Assembly (NCBI GenBank): GCA_028335825.1
Contig: JAIOKI010000010.1
Span: 1 to 64,000, forward strand
Source: Nosema muscidifuracis
Taxonomy: Eukaryota; Microsporidia; Nosematidae
DNA length: 64,000 bases
Direction of reading: 5' to 3'
The translations under genes and the position numbers were made by a program. Shown here piece after piece: positions 24,991-38,090 of this stretch. How positions within the stretch are numbered: position 1 is the stretch's first letter; each line of letters starts with the position of its first letter. The notes under the pieces were generated by a model. It was not told the origin of the DNA and ran no database searches. It saw nothing but the letters and a program-made list of their open reading frames with translations.

Positions 24991-26039
24991 ACAAAGTTAA
25001 CGTCTTTCAATTTTTTTTAAAATCATTAACTTTTCTTTTTTATCAAATTTCTAATAATATTAAAAAAATTTACAATTTATGCTTTTGCTCTTTCTCTATC
25101 TACCTTCATCCTCATAATTGAATAATTTAATATTTCAAAGGGTATTATTTAATTTGTAAATATCTTCCAGTAAATGTTTTGTTTAGATAACTTTAAATGT
25201 CTATGATATTTAGTTCAATCTCATTATTTAAATTCACAAACATTGCTTTATCTTCTTTAAGAGAGATTGTAGATAACATTTTCATAATTCATATTTTTTT
25301 TATCTTGATATAGATGTATTTATGTATGTTATCATTTTTCTAATTTATATTGAGATTACCAAAATTAGGGATTTATTTAAAAATTTATATACTCACAACA
25401 AAACATATTTATATTCATACAAATAAAAATTTTTATATCAACTTTTTTCTCATTAACTAGTACATATTTTTCATTGAAACAATATTTATACTAATATATA
25501 TTGGATTTCAATATTTCTCTTGTTCTAATGAAAGTTATGATTATAATTATGTAAAATTAATATTATTAAAAAAGCAATAAACATAAATATCAATTGTATT
25601 TATCTCTAATTTAATGTTTATTTATTGATTTTTTTAAAATATTTTAACATATAAGGAAGAAAACATTTAGATATAATAACCATTATAAGAATACATAAAT
25701 AATATTTCTTATAAGTTTTAACATATTTATATACAATTAATAAAAATAATGAAATACTTATTGACTTAGTATTTATTTATGTCGTAGTAACTATTTGTCA
25801 GAAAATGAATTAGATCGTTATGACTCATCAAGAACTAATTAATCATAATAGTCTCTAGTGATTTATTACATATAAATGAGACAAATAATTTTTTTAATTT
25901 GATAATTTATATTTTAATTAATTCAAGGTCAAAACTTCAAAAAATATTTATCTCATAGTTGAAAAATCTAAGAAATTTCTTTTATTATGTGTTTGATTTA
26001 GAAAAAGAAAAGTGTTATCTTTTACATCAACTATTATTT
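24991..26039. other. AT-rich desert
   Basis: No gene or repeat was recognised. Confidence 0.5.
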
Positions 26040-26830
26040 ATTTTATATATGAAGTAAAAATATATTATCGGCACTGCTTCAGATCATACAGAAAAACTAA
26101 ATAAGCTCAACGATATAAATAGAATGATAGAAGAGGTTGATACAGAAAACATAAGTCGTGTTTTCAAATAAAATTTCTTAATTTATATAAATTGATATTG
26201 TATCTATTCTAGAACAAATATTATTATTATTAATATAATTATAACATATCTAAGAATTTTGATAAAAAGTACATTGAAAGGTTTTATAAATTGATTTGTT
26301 CATTCTTTTTAATAATAAAAAGACAAAATTAGCAAAGGCTCTATGAAAACTTAGAAAGTATCTATACAGTCTATTATTAATAACTTTCACAATTAATATT
26401 AGACATACATAAAGAAAATATTCAAAGAGAATTTTATCTTCCTTATTGAATGTTAAAAGTGTCACTAGATATCTCTGACAGAAGTTAAAGTTAACTCAAT
26501 TATTTTTACTTACTATTAAATATGTTATAAATTTATAATAACTAATATGATCAAGATAAATATGTTCCAAAATAATACACTATTAAATTTAATAATTGAC
26601 ATATTTAAAGATACTTTTCGTAAATAGTCTCTAATCTACTTAACTACTAAAAACGTCATTGTATTAAATAATAATTATACATAGATGAAAGATCTCAGAA
26701 TAATGAAAAAAGATTGATAAAATTGTATTAGACACACTCAAATCATAAGACCAAGAAAATGATAAGAAGATTCTTCAACATATTGTTACAGTTATAAGCG
26801 ATTGCATAAGTTTTATTAAATAAAAAAAAT
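26040..26830 (+). pseudogene. Decayed gene of unknown family
   Basis: The plus strand holds several coding-like pieces in order: a coiled-coil-like piece (HTEKLNKLNDINRMIEEVD), a middle piece (RLYENLESIYTVYY) with LILDIHKENIQREFYLPY after it, and an end piece (ENDKKILQHIVTVISDCISF). The frame is broken several times. Strong amphipathic helix character suggests a former cytosolic helical protein. The opposite-strand frame at 26250..26465 is its shadow. Confidence 0.4.
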
Positions 26831-27497
26831 AAATTTTATTACGCCATGTCTTTATTATTTATTTCTCTTAATTTATCCAAAGTATAAGAAAACTTTTTTA
26901 AAAATTATAATTCAATAAGATAATATTCATAAATATTTTAATTATTTTGTTTAGATAACTTGAAAAAAAATTTATATATTAGCTATCTAAGTCTCCTTTT
27001 TTCAGTCTAATTTAACAAATTAATAATATTGCAAACTTAATGTAACTAAAAGACTAACTATAAATAAAGTCTAAGACTAGAGATTAGTGTAAACAGGTTT
27101 AGAATTTATAAAAGCTAAAAGAACCCATTTAAAATATTAAACAAACTTTTTTTTAATTTCATAAAATATGTCAAATTTATCTTCAAATAAATTAAAAACA
27201 ACGTGTTCTTTTATATATTTTAAATAAGATTATATGGTCACTACTTTAATAATATTATTTCCAAAGAAAATAAATTATTGTTGAAATTGTTTTTAATTTA
27301 TATTTTGTAAACATATAAACGTTGCTCAAAAATCGAAAATATTTTTTTTAATAAATAAATTTATATTAATCTAATTCTCTATTTATACTATTACTTTTTT
27401 CAATGTTTTCTATGTAGAAAATTTTTTAAATTAAATTTATATGAAAATTTTTTTGTTTAAATTTTAAAAATATTTAAACAAAAAAAATTTATTCCTT
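26831..27497. other. AT-rich upstream region of the family B gene at 27498
   Basis: No gene was found. No CCC motif lies next to the downstream start; the nearest context is 'tttattcctt'. Confidence 0.5.
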
Positions 27498-29123
27498 ATG
27501 AAATTGTTTTTACTTTTTACTTTAGTATTATCAGAATTACTTGAACTACATTATAATATTCAAAATCAGCTATTAGAGAAGATTCAGGATAAGTTGAATA
27601 CAGGAGATTATGCATGCTTAGATTTAGACGAAAATTATATAATTCATATAATTGAATTAAATCGTTTAAATGTAGTAATAAGAAGATTTGATAGGCTTCA
27701 TGGAATAACGAACCCTGTCGTTATTAAGTTGGATGAACATGTAGATGAGGATTTAAATCTTAAAGAATCCTTAAAAGCTAAGATAATTCAACAGTTGTAT
27801 TCTTTTGGAGATGGAGAAATAAAATATATTTTTATAGCAGAGGGTGATGATTTATATAAGAATGAGATGTATGTTTATGAATTTTTGAAAAATCTATCAT
27901 CTTATACTTACATGATCGAAAATTATGATGAAAGTAAAAAAGACTATATAAAGTATAAATCTATTATTAGAAATGATTATTTATTTGCATCATGTACGTT
28001 TGAGAAAAAAATAGAACACATAGATTATTTAATTGAAGATTATGATAAAGAATTATTTAGTGTTATTTTATTTGGTGAAAAAAATGTATTGTATTTTTTA
28101 AAATTTAATATAGGATCTTTTGATTTAAGCGATTATTTAAGATATTATTACATTAAAAAGAATGTTGTTTCAAAAAAAGATGCAGATGCATTTTTAAAAT
28201 TTGCCAATAATTTTAAATTTGATTTACTGGAAATAGATTTTTTTTCTAAAATAATTGATAAAGCTACTGACAACTTTATTTTTAAAAAAACAAATATGGA
28301 ATCAGAAAATATTAGGTTAACAAGAAAAATAGATTTGAAAATAAATGAAAAAAATATAATTTGGAATTCAATATGTTATTTATATGATGAAGAAATATCA
28401 GTTGATGAAAATCTTGAATGTCTGACTATATCAAAAGATCAATTCGAAGGGATAAAAAATTATTACTCAATAGTTACTAGAATGGATAAGCCAATTTTAT
28501 TTAATATAAATAGACTAATGAATGTATTAAAAGGAAGTGAAATATATATAACAGTCTTAAAAAAAATATTGAACAATAAAGATTCATACAAGGGAATAAT
28601 TCTAATTAACATTCTATATAGTTTAGCTATAATTACCAAATCTCAGTTTAAGGATTATTTGTATTATCAAAATAGTGCTAATATTGATATTAAAGATATT
28701 ACTAATCAGATAAATTCTCATTATTATAGTATTAGATTCACTTTATATAATACTCTGCTCTTTTCTGAATTATGTGATATTGCAAATAATCCGAATGATG
28801 AATTAAATTTTTTCAAAGAGTTCAATCAGATTTTATCAATTGCTTCTGTTAAAGAAAAAATGAATTTATCAGATAACAAAGATTACTCAATAATGACAAA
28901 GTTAAATATTTTTATTGAAGAAGTTTATTATAAACCTATTTACAGAAATCAGAATTTCATTTTAGATCATCCTTCTAGAATGATTCTATTTATTTCTCAA
29001 TTGATAAGTGATAAATCAATAGTTGATGAAGATTTGATTTTGAAATACTCAGAAGGTAATTTTGAGAAAAAATATCTTCAAACATTTTACGAAGAAATAT
29101 TAACGAGTGATAACAACGATTAA
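27498..29123 (+). CDS. Family B large secreted protein, divergent copy
   Basis: This 541-residue protein has a signal peptide (MKLFLLFTLVLSELLE) and no later membrane segment. It aligns along its length with the family B proteins on the minus strand at 10712 and 41414. Conserved points include TGDY/SGDF after the first helix, the R.D.L block near residue 70, KNLS.Y near residue 130, and a C-terminal helical block (LKKILNNKDSYKGIILINILY). Similarity is much lower than between the other two copies, and its flanks do not match theirs. It is therefore an older paralogue, not part of the recent segmental duplication. It is a likely secreted protein of unknown function. The ATG is the first in frame and coincides with the start of the leader. 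Confidence 0.87.
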   Translation: MKLFLLFTLVLSELLELHYNIQNQLLEKIQDKLNTGDYACLDLDENYIIHIIELNRLNVVIRRFDRLHGITNPVVIKLDEHVDEDLNLKESLKAKIIQQLYSFGDGEIKYIFIAEGDDLYKNEMYVYEFLKNLSSYTYMIENYDESKKDYIKYKSIIRNDYLFASCTFEKKIEHIDYLIEDYDKELFSVILFGEKNVLYFLKFNIGSFDLSDYLRYYYIKKNVVSKKDADAFLKFANNFKFDLLEIDFFSKIIDKATDNFIFKKTNMESENIRLTRKIDLKINEKNIIWNSICYLYDEEISVDENLECLTISKDQFEGIKNYYSIVTRMDKPILFNINRLMNVLKGSEIYITVLKKILNNKDSYKGIILINILYSLAIITKSQFKDYLYYQNSANIDIKDITNQINSHYYSIRFTLYNTLLFSELCDIANNPNDELNFFKEFNQILSIASVKEKMNLSDNKDYSIMTKLNIFIEEVYYKPIYRNQNFILDHPSRMILFISQLISDKSIVDEDLILKYSEGNFEKKYLQTFYEEILTSDNND

Positions 29124-29779
29124 TTTATTAAAACGTTAATTTTATATTTTAAACTCTATATATATAAATTCTGATTTTATAGTAATTTATGGCCTTAAAT
29201 TTAATTTATTTTGTGAATGTATAATCTCTTTTATTGATTAACCTCTCTATAATTATAAGATGATCGTAATCTTTTTATTATAAAATTTTAACCCTCCAAA
29301 TAATTCTGATATATAATATTAATAATACACAATGTTGGTTGATGATATAACACTTTAAAATGAGTAAATTTAGTAGATAGAATAAATGTTTAGATAGTGT
29401 AATTTTTTAGTATAAAATTCTATATTGAACAAGCATATTAATAATCAAAATTATGGATCTTTATCTATTTTATTAAGAATTAAGTGATAGATAGCTTAGA
29501 ATTTCAACATCATAATAAGAATGAGATATTAAGATATCAATATGCTATTTTTGAAAATATGGTATCACTTTGTCAGTATAAATATAAACATTAAGATATT
29601 TTATTGTTAAGTTTCGTTTAAAAATATAAATAATTGGAGGTTTTGATGTTTAGTATAAATTATTGACGATATAAATAAAAATATATGTACTATAAAAAGA
29701 TTAATACCTAGATATATATTAGAACATATTTAACTTATCTATTAAAACAAAGTAAAGTCTCATTATTTTATTACAAATC
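29124..29779. other. AT-rich intergenic stretch
   Basis: No gene was recognised. Confidence 0.5.
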
Positions 29780-30130
29780 TACCATTTAAATAAAAAATTT
29801 GGGTATCTTCATGTTTAAGTTTTCTATTCCAAATTGATAAGGTCCGATTATTTGAATTGCTCTATTTGTGGTCCTCAGAGATTGAGCCTCTGAACTGACT
29901 ATGTTTATACTTCTAGAGTCACATTAAGTACTCTAGATTGAACACATCTATCTAGACATATCTTAATTCTATATAGTTCAAGAAGTATGTAAAAACTCTT
30001 TCTCACGTCATTACATACATATAATTCTCATCTTATTCTTGTACATCGATTCTCAATGATTAATATCAGTTCATTCTAATGTCTTTTATTTACTTCTACA
30101 GTTCTTGAATTATAAAATCACATTATATCT
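29780..30130 (-). repeat. Interspersed repeat, related to 61389..61502
   Basis: The part at 30004..30122 matches 61389..61502 ('gtcattacata', 'tcttgtacatc', 'ttatttacttc.acagt'). Read on the minus strand both copies look formerly coding, with a shared RTVEVNK segment. A decayed mobile element is likely. A reverse transcriptase of the non-LTR type was considered but not shown. A weaker relative may exist at 35150-35240. Confidence 0.45.
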
Positions 30131-30214
30131 GTTAGTCAAGCCTTTGCTAAAACTAAAAGAGAGTTTAAAAATGTAATCATATTTTTTCGTTTTATCCTTA
30201 TTTATAAGGGTTTA

Positions 30215-32740
30215 AAATCATCCATGTTGTAATATATTGACGTTTTTTTATTAAAAATATTGATTGCATTACTGTTTCCATATACATTTCATATCTGTTA
30301 AAGAAATTTGATTATGTCATCATTTATTTTAAATACGCTTCAGTTCGCAACTCTTAGAATTTTTGTTATCAATGGTGTTTCATCTTCTGAAATTAGATTT
30401 TATAAAATTTAGTTTTTATAATACAAATAATAGAATTTTTTTCATTGAAGATAATATAAATTAAATCTTCAAATCAATGATATAAGCTTATTTTTAGAAT
30501 TCAACTTAAGAAAAATCTATATTGAAAATATTATTTATAATAAATAAATTTAGCTTCGAAATAACATCAAAATTAATTGTGATTATTTTTTATAATGAAA
30601 ATAAATCAAAGAACATAACTTAGATTAAAAATGATAGTATTTGCAAAAATATTCATAAATTTATTATATGGTTATTATATGTTTTATTGTTGATGAATAG
30701 AAAAAATTATTAAAATAAAAAAAAAATTTATATTAAATAAATAATTCTAACAATTTTACTGATTTATGTAATATGAATCTATTTATTTACATAAATAATA
30801 TTTAAATTATTTATTACAAGTTGGAAAAAATTAACCATCTTCTATGTTCATAAAATAAGCTACTAGTCATAGAAATATTATTTTATATTTATTTTAACTC
30901 ATATGAATTTCTTCTTTAATTGAGCTATTTTCTGGCTTTTGGTATCATATTTTTTTATTTTTTCCAATTTTATCTACATCTATATATATTGTAAATTTGT
31001 TATTATATCATCCTAATTTATATAAAAAATATTATTTTGTAAATTGTTATCAATTCAAATTATTTATTTAAAAACATTATCTTATATTTTATATAGATTA
31101 ATAAAATTTTTAATTTATTATTATTGTATTTGAAAATATTTAATCAGTAATTAAATGATTGTTTGATCATTACAATACATGAAAACTTGATTAAATTTAT
31201 TACGTTTATATTAGTAAAATTACGTGTATAAAAAAATTATTATTATAATGTTTTATTATAATAAATTCATAGCTATGAGAATTTGTTTATTGAAAAAAAT
31301 TAATATATTTCAATTAAGTGATTAATTAAAAAAAATTATATAAATTTGAATATTTTGGATCCATAATGTTTTTGAAAACTCTATACTTTGTAATAATAAA
31401 TGGCACAAAGAATAATTCTGATGAGATGTGTGTAATAAAAGAGATACTTCCAAGTAAAGATTACATACCTATTGATTTGGGATTTCTAGATGAATCTGAT
31501 TTTATGACTGATACCTCAGATAATTATGAAAATAATTCAGTTATACGTTATGAGATATTAGAAAGATGCAGAATTGACAAAGATTATTTATCTTTAAATA
31601 CGTTTATCGATAATCTTGATTTAAAAGCAGATAAAAATAAATCAAATCAATCTTATGAAAACGAACCAGTTAATCTTGCTAATCATTCTAGCACAATTAT
31701 TCTTCCAATAGATGATTTTTTTCTTGTTTAATAAGACTATATGTATCTTTAATAAAAATATAAAATATGTAAAAACTTTGTTGAAATATTTATTGAATTC
31801 AATAAACGATAAGCATGAATCTTATGAAGGTTATAAAGATAACTTATTAGATATAATGAAGAATTATATGTTTATACCCAATATATTTCAAATTGATGGG
31901 TTTTATAATTCTAATGATATTTATGATAATATTGATCTAATATTTAAATATATGAGATTTATAAAAGAATTCGACTTTAGCAAATTAAACCTAAGGAATT
32001 ATGCATACTTCAATGAAAAAAACGAATTATATCAAATTTATCATAAGTACAATCAAGATTTTTCTTTAAAAATCTTCTGTTTTTTTACTAAATCAAACAT
32101 AGAATTTTTTAATAAAAAAACAGAAGATTTTTATCAAGAAATTAATGACAAGAAAATATCTAAAGAAACATTAATTTTATATATAATAGAAAGTATAAAT
32201 ATTATTAAAGATCCTTTAGACAAAATTTTACTCTACAAATGCTTTTTCGATATTCTTACAAGGAAAAAAAATATTAACTGTTTAATTAGACTTTTATTTT
32301 ATATAATAATGTATTATAGAGAAGGTTATGTTTTTTTAATACATAAACATGAGCATTTTTTAATAGACAGATTATAATATTTGGTTGCACGTTTAAATCC
32401 TAAGTTGGTTTTAGATTTAAAATATATTTTTAACAGAAATAAGACAAAATTTTCAAAAATATTTTCAGATTATTATAAAACAAAATCAAAAGATTCATTA
32501 AGAGAAAATATTGAAATTCATGGAATATTCTTAAATTTGATAGATGAAAATCAACCACGGGATTATTATTACGTATTAAATAGAATATTTGATAAACATT
32601 GCTACAATAATATGATAATTAAATTTATGTCAAACATGACAATGCAAGGTGTAATAAAGATATTAGAAGATAATAAAATACTTTAATTAATAATTTTGTA
32701 GTTCTATATTTATTAGCAAATAAATTTATCATTTACCAAT
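30215..32740 (+). repeat. Segmental duplication, copy 2 (pairs with 390..2960)
   Basis: This is the direct repeat of the family A gene plus about 1.2 kb upstream. The gene in this copy is broken and the upstream DNA is still recognisable. Confidence 0.7.
31366..32686 (+). pseudogene. Family A secreted protein, broken copy
   Basis: This copy is closely related to the gene at 1590..2918 over its whole length, including the DEMCVIKEILPSKDYIPIDL block near the N-terminus and the MQGVIKILE.NKIL end. The leader is less hydrophobic than in the intact copy. A change of frame occurs around 31715, inside a T-run, where the intact copy reads PIDELILSNRTICLF. A TAA at about 32376 replaces the serine of the FDRLSYL segment. 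Outside these two lesions the protein is well conserved, so the loss looks fairly recent or partial products may still be made. Confidence 0.85.
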
Positions 32741-33104
32741 CAACAAATATGAATTAAAAAATAAATTTATAATTCGATTTTATAATGTTTGGTGTATCAT
32801 AATCAATTTAAGTAACTCATTTTTTATATCAATCGTTACATTTAATTAAATTATATATACAGCTAAGATTTGTAGATTATTATTATTATATAAGAAATAG
32901 TATAATTTTTATATTTTAAGTGTATTATAAGAAATTTAAATAAATTAATAATCAAATATTTAATATAAATAAACTTTGATAACATTAATTAGATCAATAG
33001 TGATATTTATTTATAAAATTTAAAATAAATGAAAATCATTATAAACAATCACTTAGTGCTTAAATATGATATGAAATTGGATACTTAAATAACCAATTTA
33101 TGTA

Positions 33105-33735
33105 TAAATAATTCTGAAATTGAACACTTTCTTAATAATTTTCCAAGATGTATGATACAATTTAAAAGACATATTTTATGTAATCATAATTGTGTTGCTG
33201 ATTCATTTTCAAATATTCAATTTGATCATATTTGTCATGATTTGACAACTAATATTTTATTCTTATTAAAGAACTATGTATATTGTAATAACTATAATAT
33301 AAGTATTTCCGATGGTGTAATGTACATTTACAATATCATTTTAGGGAAACCCTAGGAGATAGAATTGCAAGGATAATCGAAAATTTATGTAATTATGATC
33401 AATTACAATGTGCAGTATATGAACTAAAAGAAAAATATCAAAATTATCCCAAGTGTTTCATAAAACTTATTCAACTTATTTTTTATCAAATTAATGATAT
33501 CTAAAAATCTACAGGGATTGATGAATTTAATTTAAAATCAGTACATTTTAAATTAGGTAATAGATCATTTAGAAATGTCAGATCAATAATAAAAATCAAT
33601 GAAATGCTTGATTATAATGAATATAAAAATATGTATGTTACATTTAGGGGTACCTATTGGGAATATTTTAATTTTCAGTTTTTTAAGAATATATATTCCA
33701 AATGTAAAAAAATCAAGAACAAAAGTTTGATGTAA
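33105..33735 (+). pseudogene. Family C cysteine-rich protein, relic
   Basis: This is a clear relative of the gene at 53932..54807: FPRCMIQF, CNHNCVADSF, FDHICHDL and ILFLLKNYVYCNNYN match FPKCMIQF, CNQKCVVDSF, FDHVCHN and LFLLKNHVYCDNYD. The frame shifts near 33345, just before the LGDRI block, and further stops follow. Several family cysteines are lost, for example both in MCKC are altered, and the C-terminal membrane segment is not preserved. The N-terminus upstream of about 33105 is not recognisable. The relic follows the broken family A gene by 0.4 kb, mirroring the order at 51.9-54.8 kb. Confidence 0.8.
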
Positions 33736-33769
33736 ATGTTTAATTAAAACTTAAAATTCATTGATATAT

Positions 33770-34260
33770 TTTCTTTATCATCTTAAACAATATTTTGATA
33801 ATAAATTTAATTTTGTATTGCTGTCCGTATGAACTAAATAGATACCATTTTTTAAAATATTAAAATTTACTTCTTTGAGTATTCTGATGATTAATTCATA
33901 TTCAATTAAAAAGTATATTTAAAGAGAAATTGATTTAGCTTTGTCTATCTCATCTATAAAAAAGTAATTTCAATTTCTTAAGACTTCATAGAAGTGTCAG
34001 TATTTTCTTTTTTTCAGATCTATATATGCATTTGAAGTTTGTTAAAATATCATTAAATTTATGTATTAAATCTAGATTTATAATTGTAAAGGAATATTGA
34101 GTGTTTGAAATGAAGATCATAAATATGTATCTTTTATGATTTTATATATATTGTAAATTATGCTTATATTTCTACATTCATTGGGACAATATACTCTTGT
34201 ACAAAGGGAATAAATTATTTAATACTTCTATGTTTGATTGAGTAAATAAATATATAATAA
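33770..34260 (-). mobile_element. Eroded retroelement fossil, integrase-like trace
   Basis: The minus strand retains fragments resembling a retroelement integrase core: a NYFFIDEIDKAKS-like block, then after about 35-40 residues a VHTDSNTKLN-like block. These correspond to the first two catalytic acidic positions of the DDE family. The element is broken several times, with no terminal repeats recognised. It is probably Ty3/gypsy-like, but this is tentative. Confidence 0.45.
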
Positions 34261-35999
34261 ATGTGAGATTGCTTCTGTAATTTGATAAATCTTTTAAATT
34301 TAATTTACTAAATCAAATTCATATATTTAAATATTTGATCAATATTATTAATAATATAGAATATATCAATCTAAAGAATATTAGAAAAATACAATTCTTC
34401 TTTATTTCTAGTAATATATCTTTATAAATTATATAATGTTATTCTCTACTTTCCATTAAATATTTTAACTTACCTTGATTAGTTTGTCATCATAATGAAA
34501 CATACAAATATTTTTATTAAACAAGAAGAAAATGTCAATTGTAAGAATATATGTGTTACTATGATTTTTGAAATAATTATTTTTCTCTATGTGATATATG
34601 AAAATTAAGTCGTATGATTTTTATCTAATATCAATATAATTATTTAAAAATAGATAATCATCATTAACTTAGTAATTTTTTAATATCTTATACTGTATAT
34701 AAAATTATCTTCATCATGATGTAATGTATCATAAATCAATAGGTAAGTAATATTTACTTAGAAGTATCTCTTTGATTACAAATAACCCTGAGATGAATCT
34801 TCTGTACTAAAAATAAACAGAATGTAAAAAGATAAAAAATGCAATATGGGTATGAATTTTATTAATTTATTTCTGACAATATATATTAAAAAGAACAACA
34901 TATGAAAAAATTTTAAAAATCTTTTTTATATACAAAACTTTGTAGATGAATATTATTTTAATAATATAAGGAACTTAAAATTTTATCAAAATTGACTACA
35001 ATTTTTTGATACTTGTTAAACTTCTTTTAATAGATATAATCAGTAATTTTCTACAATAAGAATAGATAAAAATTTGATTATATTTTTATGGCATTAAATA
35101 CAGGTATACTTTATGAACTAAGTAAGTTCCTTAAGATGCTAATCTTTGAAAGCTAAATATGTAGGTTTGAAATTGGTGATTGTTTAGCCTGTGAGTTGAG
35201 ACTGGTGTCTGTTTATGTTCTTATACATTGCAGCAAGTTAGATTTTTATAAATATATATGAATTAATTTATAAGAATAAAAGAAACTTATTTATTGGGAG
35301 GATTTTTATCACAAAGGTATTCTATTGTTTTATAGTTGATTACTATGAAAGTTCATTGATTAGCTATTTAAAAAGTAATCTTAAATATTTTATTTTTTTT
35401 ATTTGTATTTTTAATTTATAAATATATCATCCATTGTATTGCATAACTCATCCTACAATATATTTAATTATATCTGACCCTTGAAATAAAAATTAATCCC
35501 TCATAAACATATAAATAATGATTTTTATTTGAAATATCATCCTTAGAAAATAAATGATTTTATTGGATTTTCATATATGAATAATATTTTATATCTATCT
35601 ATATATTCTCTTAAATCATTAACATATATAAACACATAAGAAATTCTAAAATATTTATTTTTATCATTAATATAATAGATGAATATATAATTTTATGCTA
35701 TCTTCATAATATTACAAAATTAAGAAGATAATAATTTTTTTATTATTCTCTTGTCTATCTAATTCATATATAAATAATTTACATTTATTTTTTTCTAATC
35801 CCAAATAACAAAAATTTATTGCTGTTCTGAGAATGGAAACGTTTTATGTCTAGTCAACTGATAATTTATATTTTTAAAAAATTTTACCCCAATATAATAT
35901 TAATATATGTATAGAAAATTTTAGAAATAGTGCAGGTTTTCCTCTAACGAATTCAAGGAATTTTCTCAAAATTGATTAATTCTAAACTATCAAATTTAT
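34261..35999. other. AT-rich desert with a weak interspersed repeat at 35100-35290
   Basis: No gene was found. The patch at 35150-35240 is less AT-rich than its surroundings and shares short blocks with 29860-29930 ('gattg..tagcct.tga' and 'tgtttat'). It may be a repeat fragment. Confidence 0.35.
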
Positions 36000-37560
36000 A
36001 AGAAAACTGAATTATAGTGATTGTAAGAACAAATGCTTAAATATGTCTACTCTAGTTAGGTTTAACAAATATACAATAGAAAAGATGAATCCACTTAATA
36101 TTATTAGAAACTTAAGTGAAGATTTTTATGTAAAATTATTTTTAGTTGAGATAAATGTATTAAGAATGAAATCAGAAAGCTAGATATTAAATCATGAGAA
36201 ATACTAATTATATTTTAGATGAACTTAATAACTAAGCATAGAAAATATGGATAGAATAATTAACGATTATTCATAAAGTTATATTAAGTAAATATCTTGG
36301 AAGTGAATGTAATCTGTACTGATAAAGACTTAGATCATAATTTTTGAAAATAAAATAATGTATACATGTAGATATGATAAGTTTATTAGCTTAGAGTACA
36401 AATCATTAGAAGTGATTAAGAAATTATGTAAATGATAAGAGAAAAAGATATATTACACTGCATTACTAAATTATGATTAAAAATGGATATATCACATCAA
36501 AATAGTCATGGTTCAATAATGTAAGACTAGTGCTCAGAAATAATGAAATAATATTTCGACAAATTGAATAAGCTAATGAAAAGGATATTTATTTTTTTTT
36601 GTTATACATAGATAATATATTGTAAAGAATATTTTATAGAATTTTTATAACAAGACATACAAGTGGCATAGAAATAGTTGTATTGATACATACAGGTGAT
36701 ATAATAAATAAATTTTATCAAGCTGGTCTGATTGTGAATAACCCTAAAAATTATATTAAAACAGGTAGAGATCATAAAGGCATTATTAAGAGTCTATAGG
36801 AAATTAATAAAGAATTGTACAGATAAATGATATCTTTATAATAAGATGTGTGAAAATAAATTTAAATAAAGTGAAGGTTTAAAAAGATATTTCATATTCT
36901 AATAAAGGTCTAAGAGTAGTATTAAGTCATATATTAGATAATGAAGATACAAGCAATAAAATTAAAACACTCATTTACATAAAAAAAATGTTATGTGTAT
37001 TGCTGAGAATTTCTAATATTTTTCTGAGGATAGATTTTACTGATCATGTGTCTTAGAAGTTTTAACAGAATAATCACATGTCATGATTTCGATGAAATTT
37101 ATCTGTAGAATCAAAAACGAAATATCACATGTTGATGTTTTCTCAAGTTTGATGAATAATGAACATAAAGTGAAACTTGGAAATGTAGATTATATTGAAA
37201 AATATAAGAGCTTATGGCGAGTTGATTTATAGAATTATAAAGCTAACATCTGAATAAATTTAGAAGTGACTAGAAAAATTCCTTATTTGCAAGAAGTATA
37301 GCATAGTAAAAATTAATAGATTTAGATATTTTCGTGAATTAAGCCAGGTGACAATCTAGATTTTTATTCATTGGTTTATACAAGAAGTAAATCATTTTTC
37401 AATTAGTACAATAGACAGATGAATTTAGATAATATTGACTAAGTACATAGAAAATCTATTGTTCAAACATTTATCTTTGACTGTAAAAATTTGAAAGTAT
37501 ATTTTAGAAGAGGAAATAATATCACACTACTTCTTTGTATCATTATAATTCTAATATGAA
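36000..37560 (+). mobile_element. Eroded Ty3/gypsy-type fossil with RNase H-like region
   Basis: Plus-strand fragments resemble the RNase H part of Ty3/gypsy pol (a SNKGLRVVLSH-like block near 36900, as in the family's S..GlGaVL signature). Further on, near 37110, there is a segment resembling the domain's end (an ISHVDVFSSL-like block where the family has ..HADALSR). The element is heavily broken, old and without recognisable LTRs. Confidence 0.5.
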
Positions 37561-37949
37561 ATATATTGATAAATATTATTAATATTAGATTAGATAATGT
37601 AATAAAAGTAGAAATGTAGGGAAGATTTTTTTCACTAATTTAAAAAGATTTAATATGCATTAAATATAAACTTTATTAAGGTAAATGACGATCTAGATTT
37701 GTGAATGTATTGTTATTTTAAGTTTCGATATATTTGTTAAAAATAGATTACTCATCAAGATTGATTTATACCTCTTAATTTCAAGTGTTGTGATATGATC
37801 TTGTCATCGTACAATATTTTTACTATAATCATTAAAGCTTATCATCAAATGTTTGAATTCTATAGAATTTGATGTTAAGATATTAAAGTTCATCTCGATT
37901 AGAGCATATATAATTTTTTAATCAAATAACACTACTAATAGATATATTA

Positions 37950-38090
37950 ATGATAATATTTTACCTTATAAATGTCTATTTATTGTTAATTAGATTTTTA
38001 CTCTATATTATAATAATGTAAAATTATTATAAATGAAATATTACGTATCTCTAACATGACAAGTCAAGGTGTATAAAATATTTTATATAG
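37950..38090 (+). pseudogene. Family A gene, small eroded remnant
   Basis: At the DNA level 'ttattgttaattagatttttactctatattataataatgta' resembles 2508-2550 of the intact family A gene. Soon after, 'tctaacatgacaagtcaaggtgta' matches its 3' end (SNM..QGV). The intervening part is deleted. Any 5' half has merged into the retroelement-derived sequence upstream. Confidence 0.5.

Noticed and set aside
33152-33355. 67-codon frame as an independent small gene
   Set aside because: It is an internal piece of the family C relic at 33105..33735.
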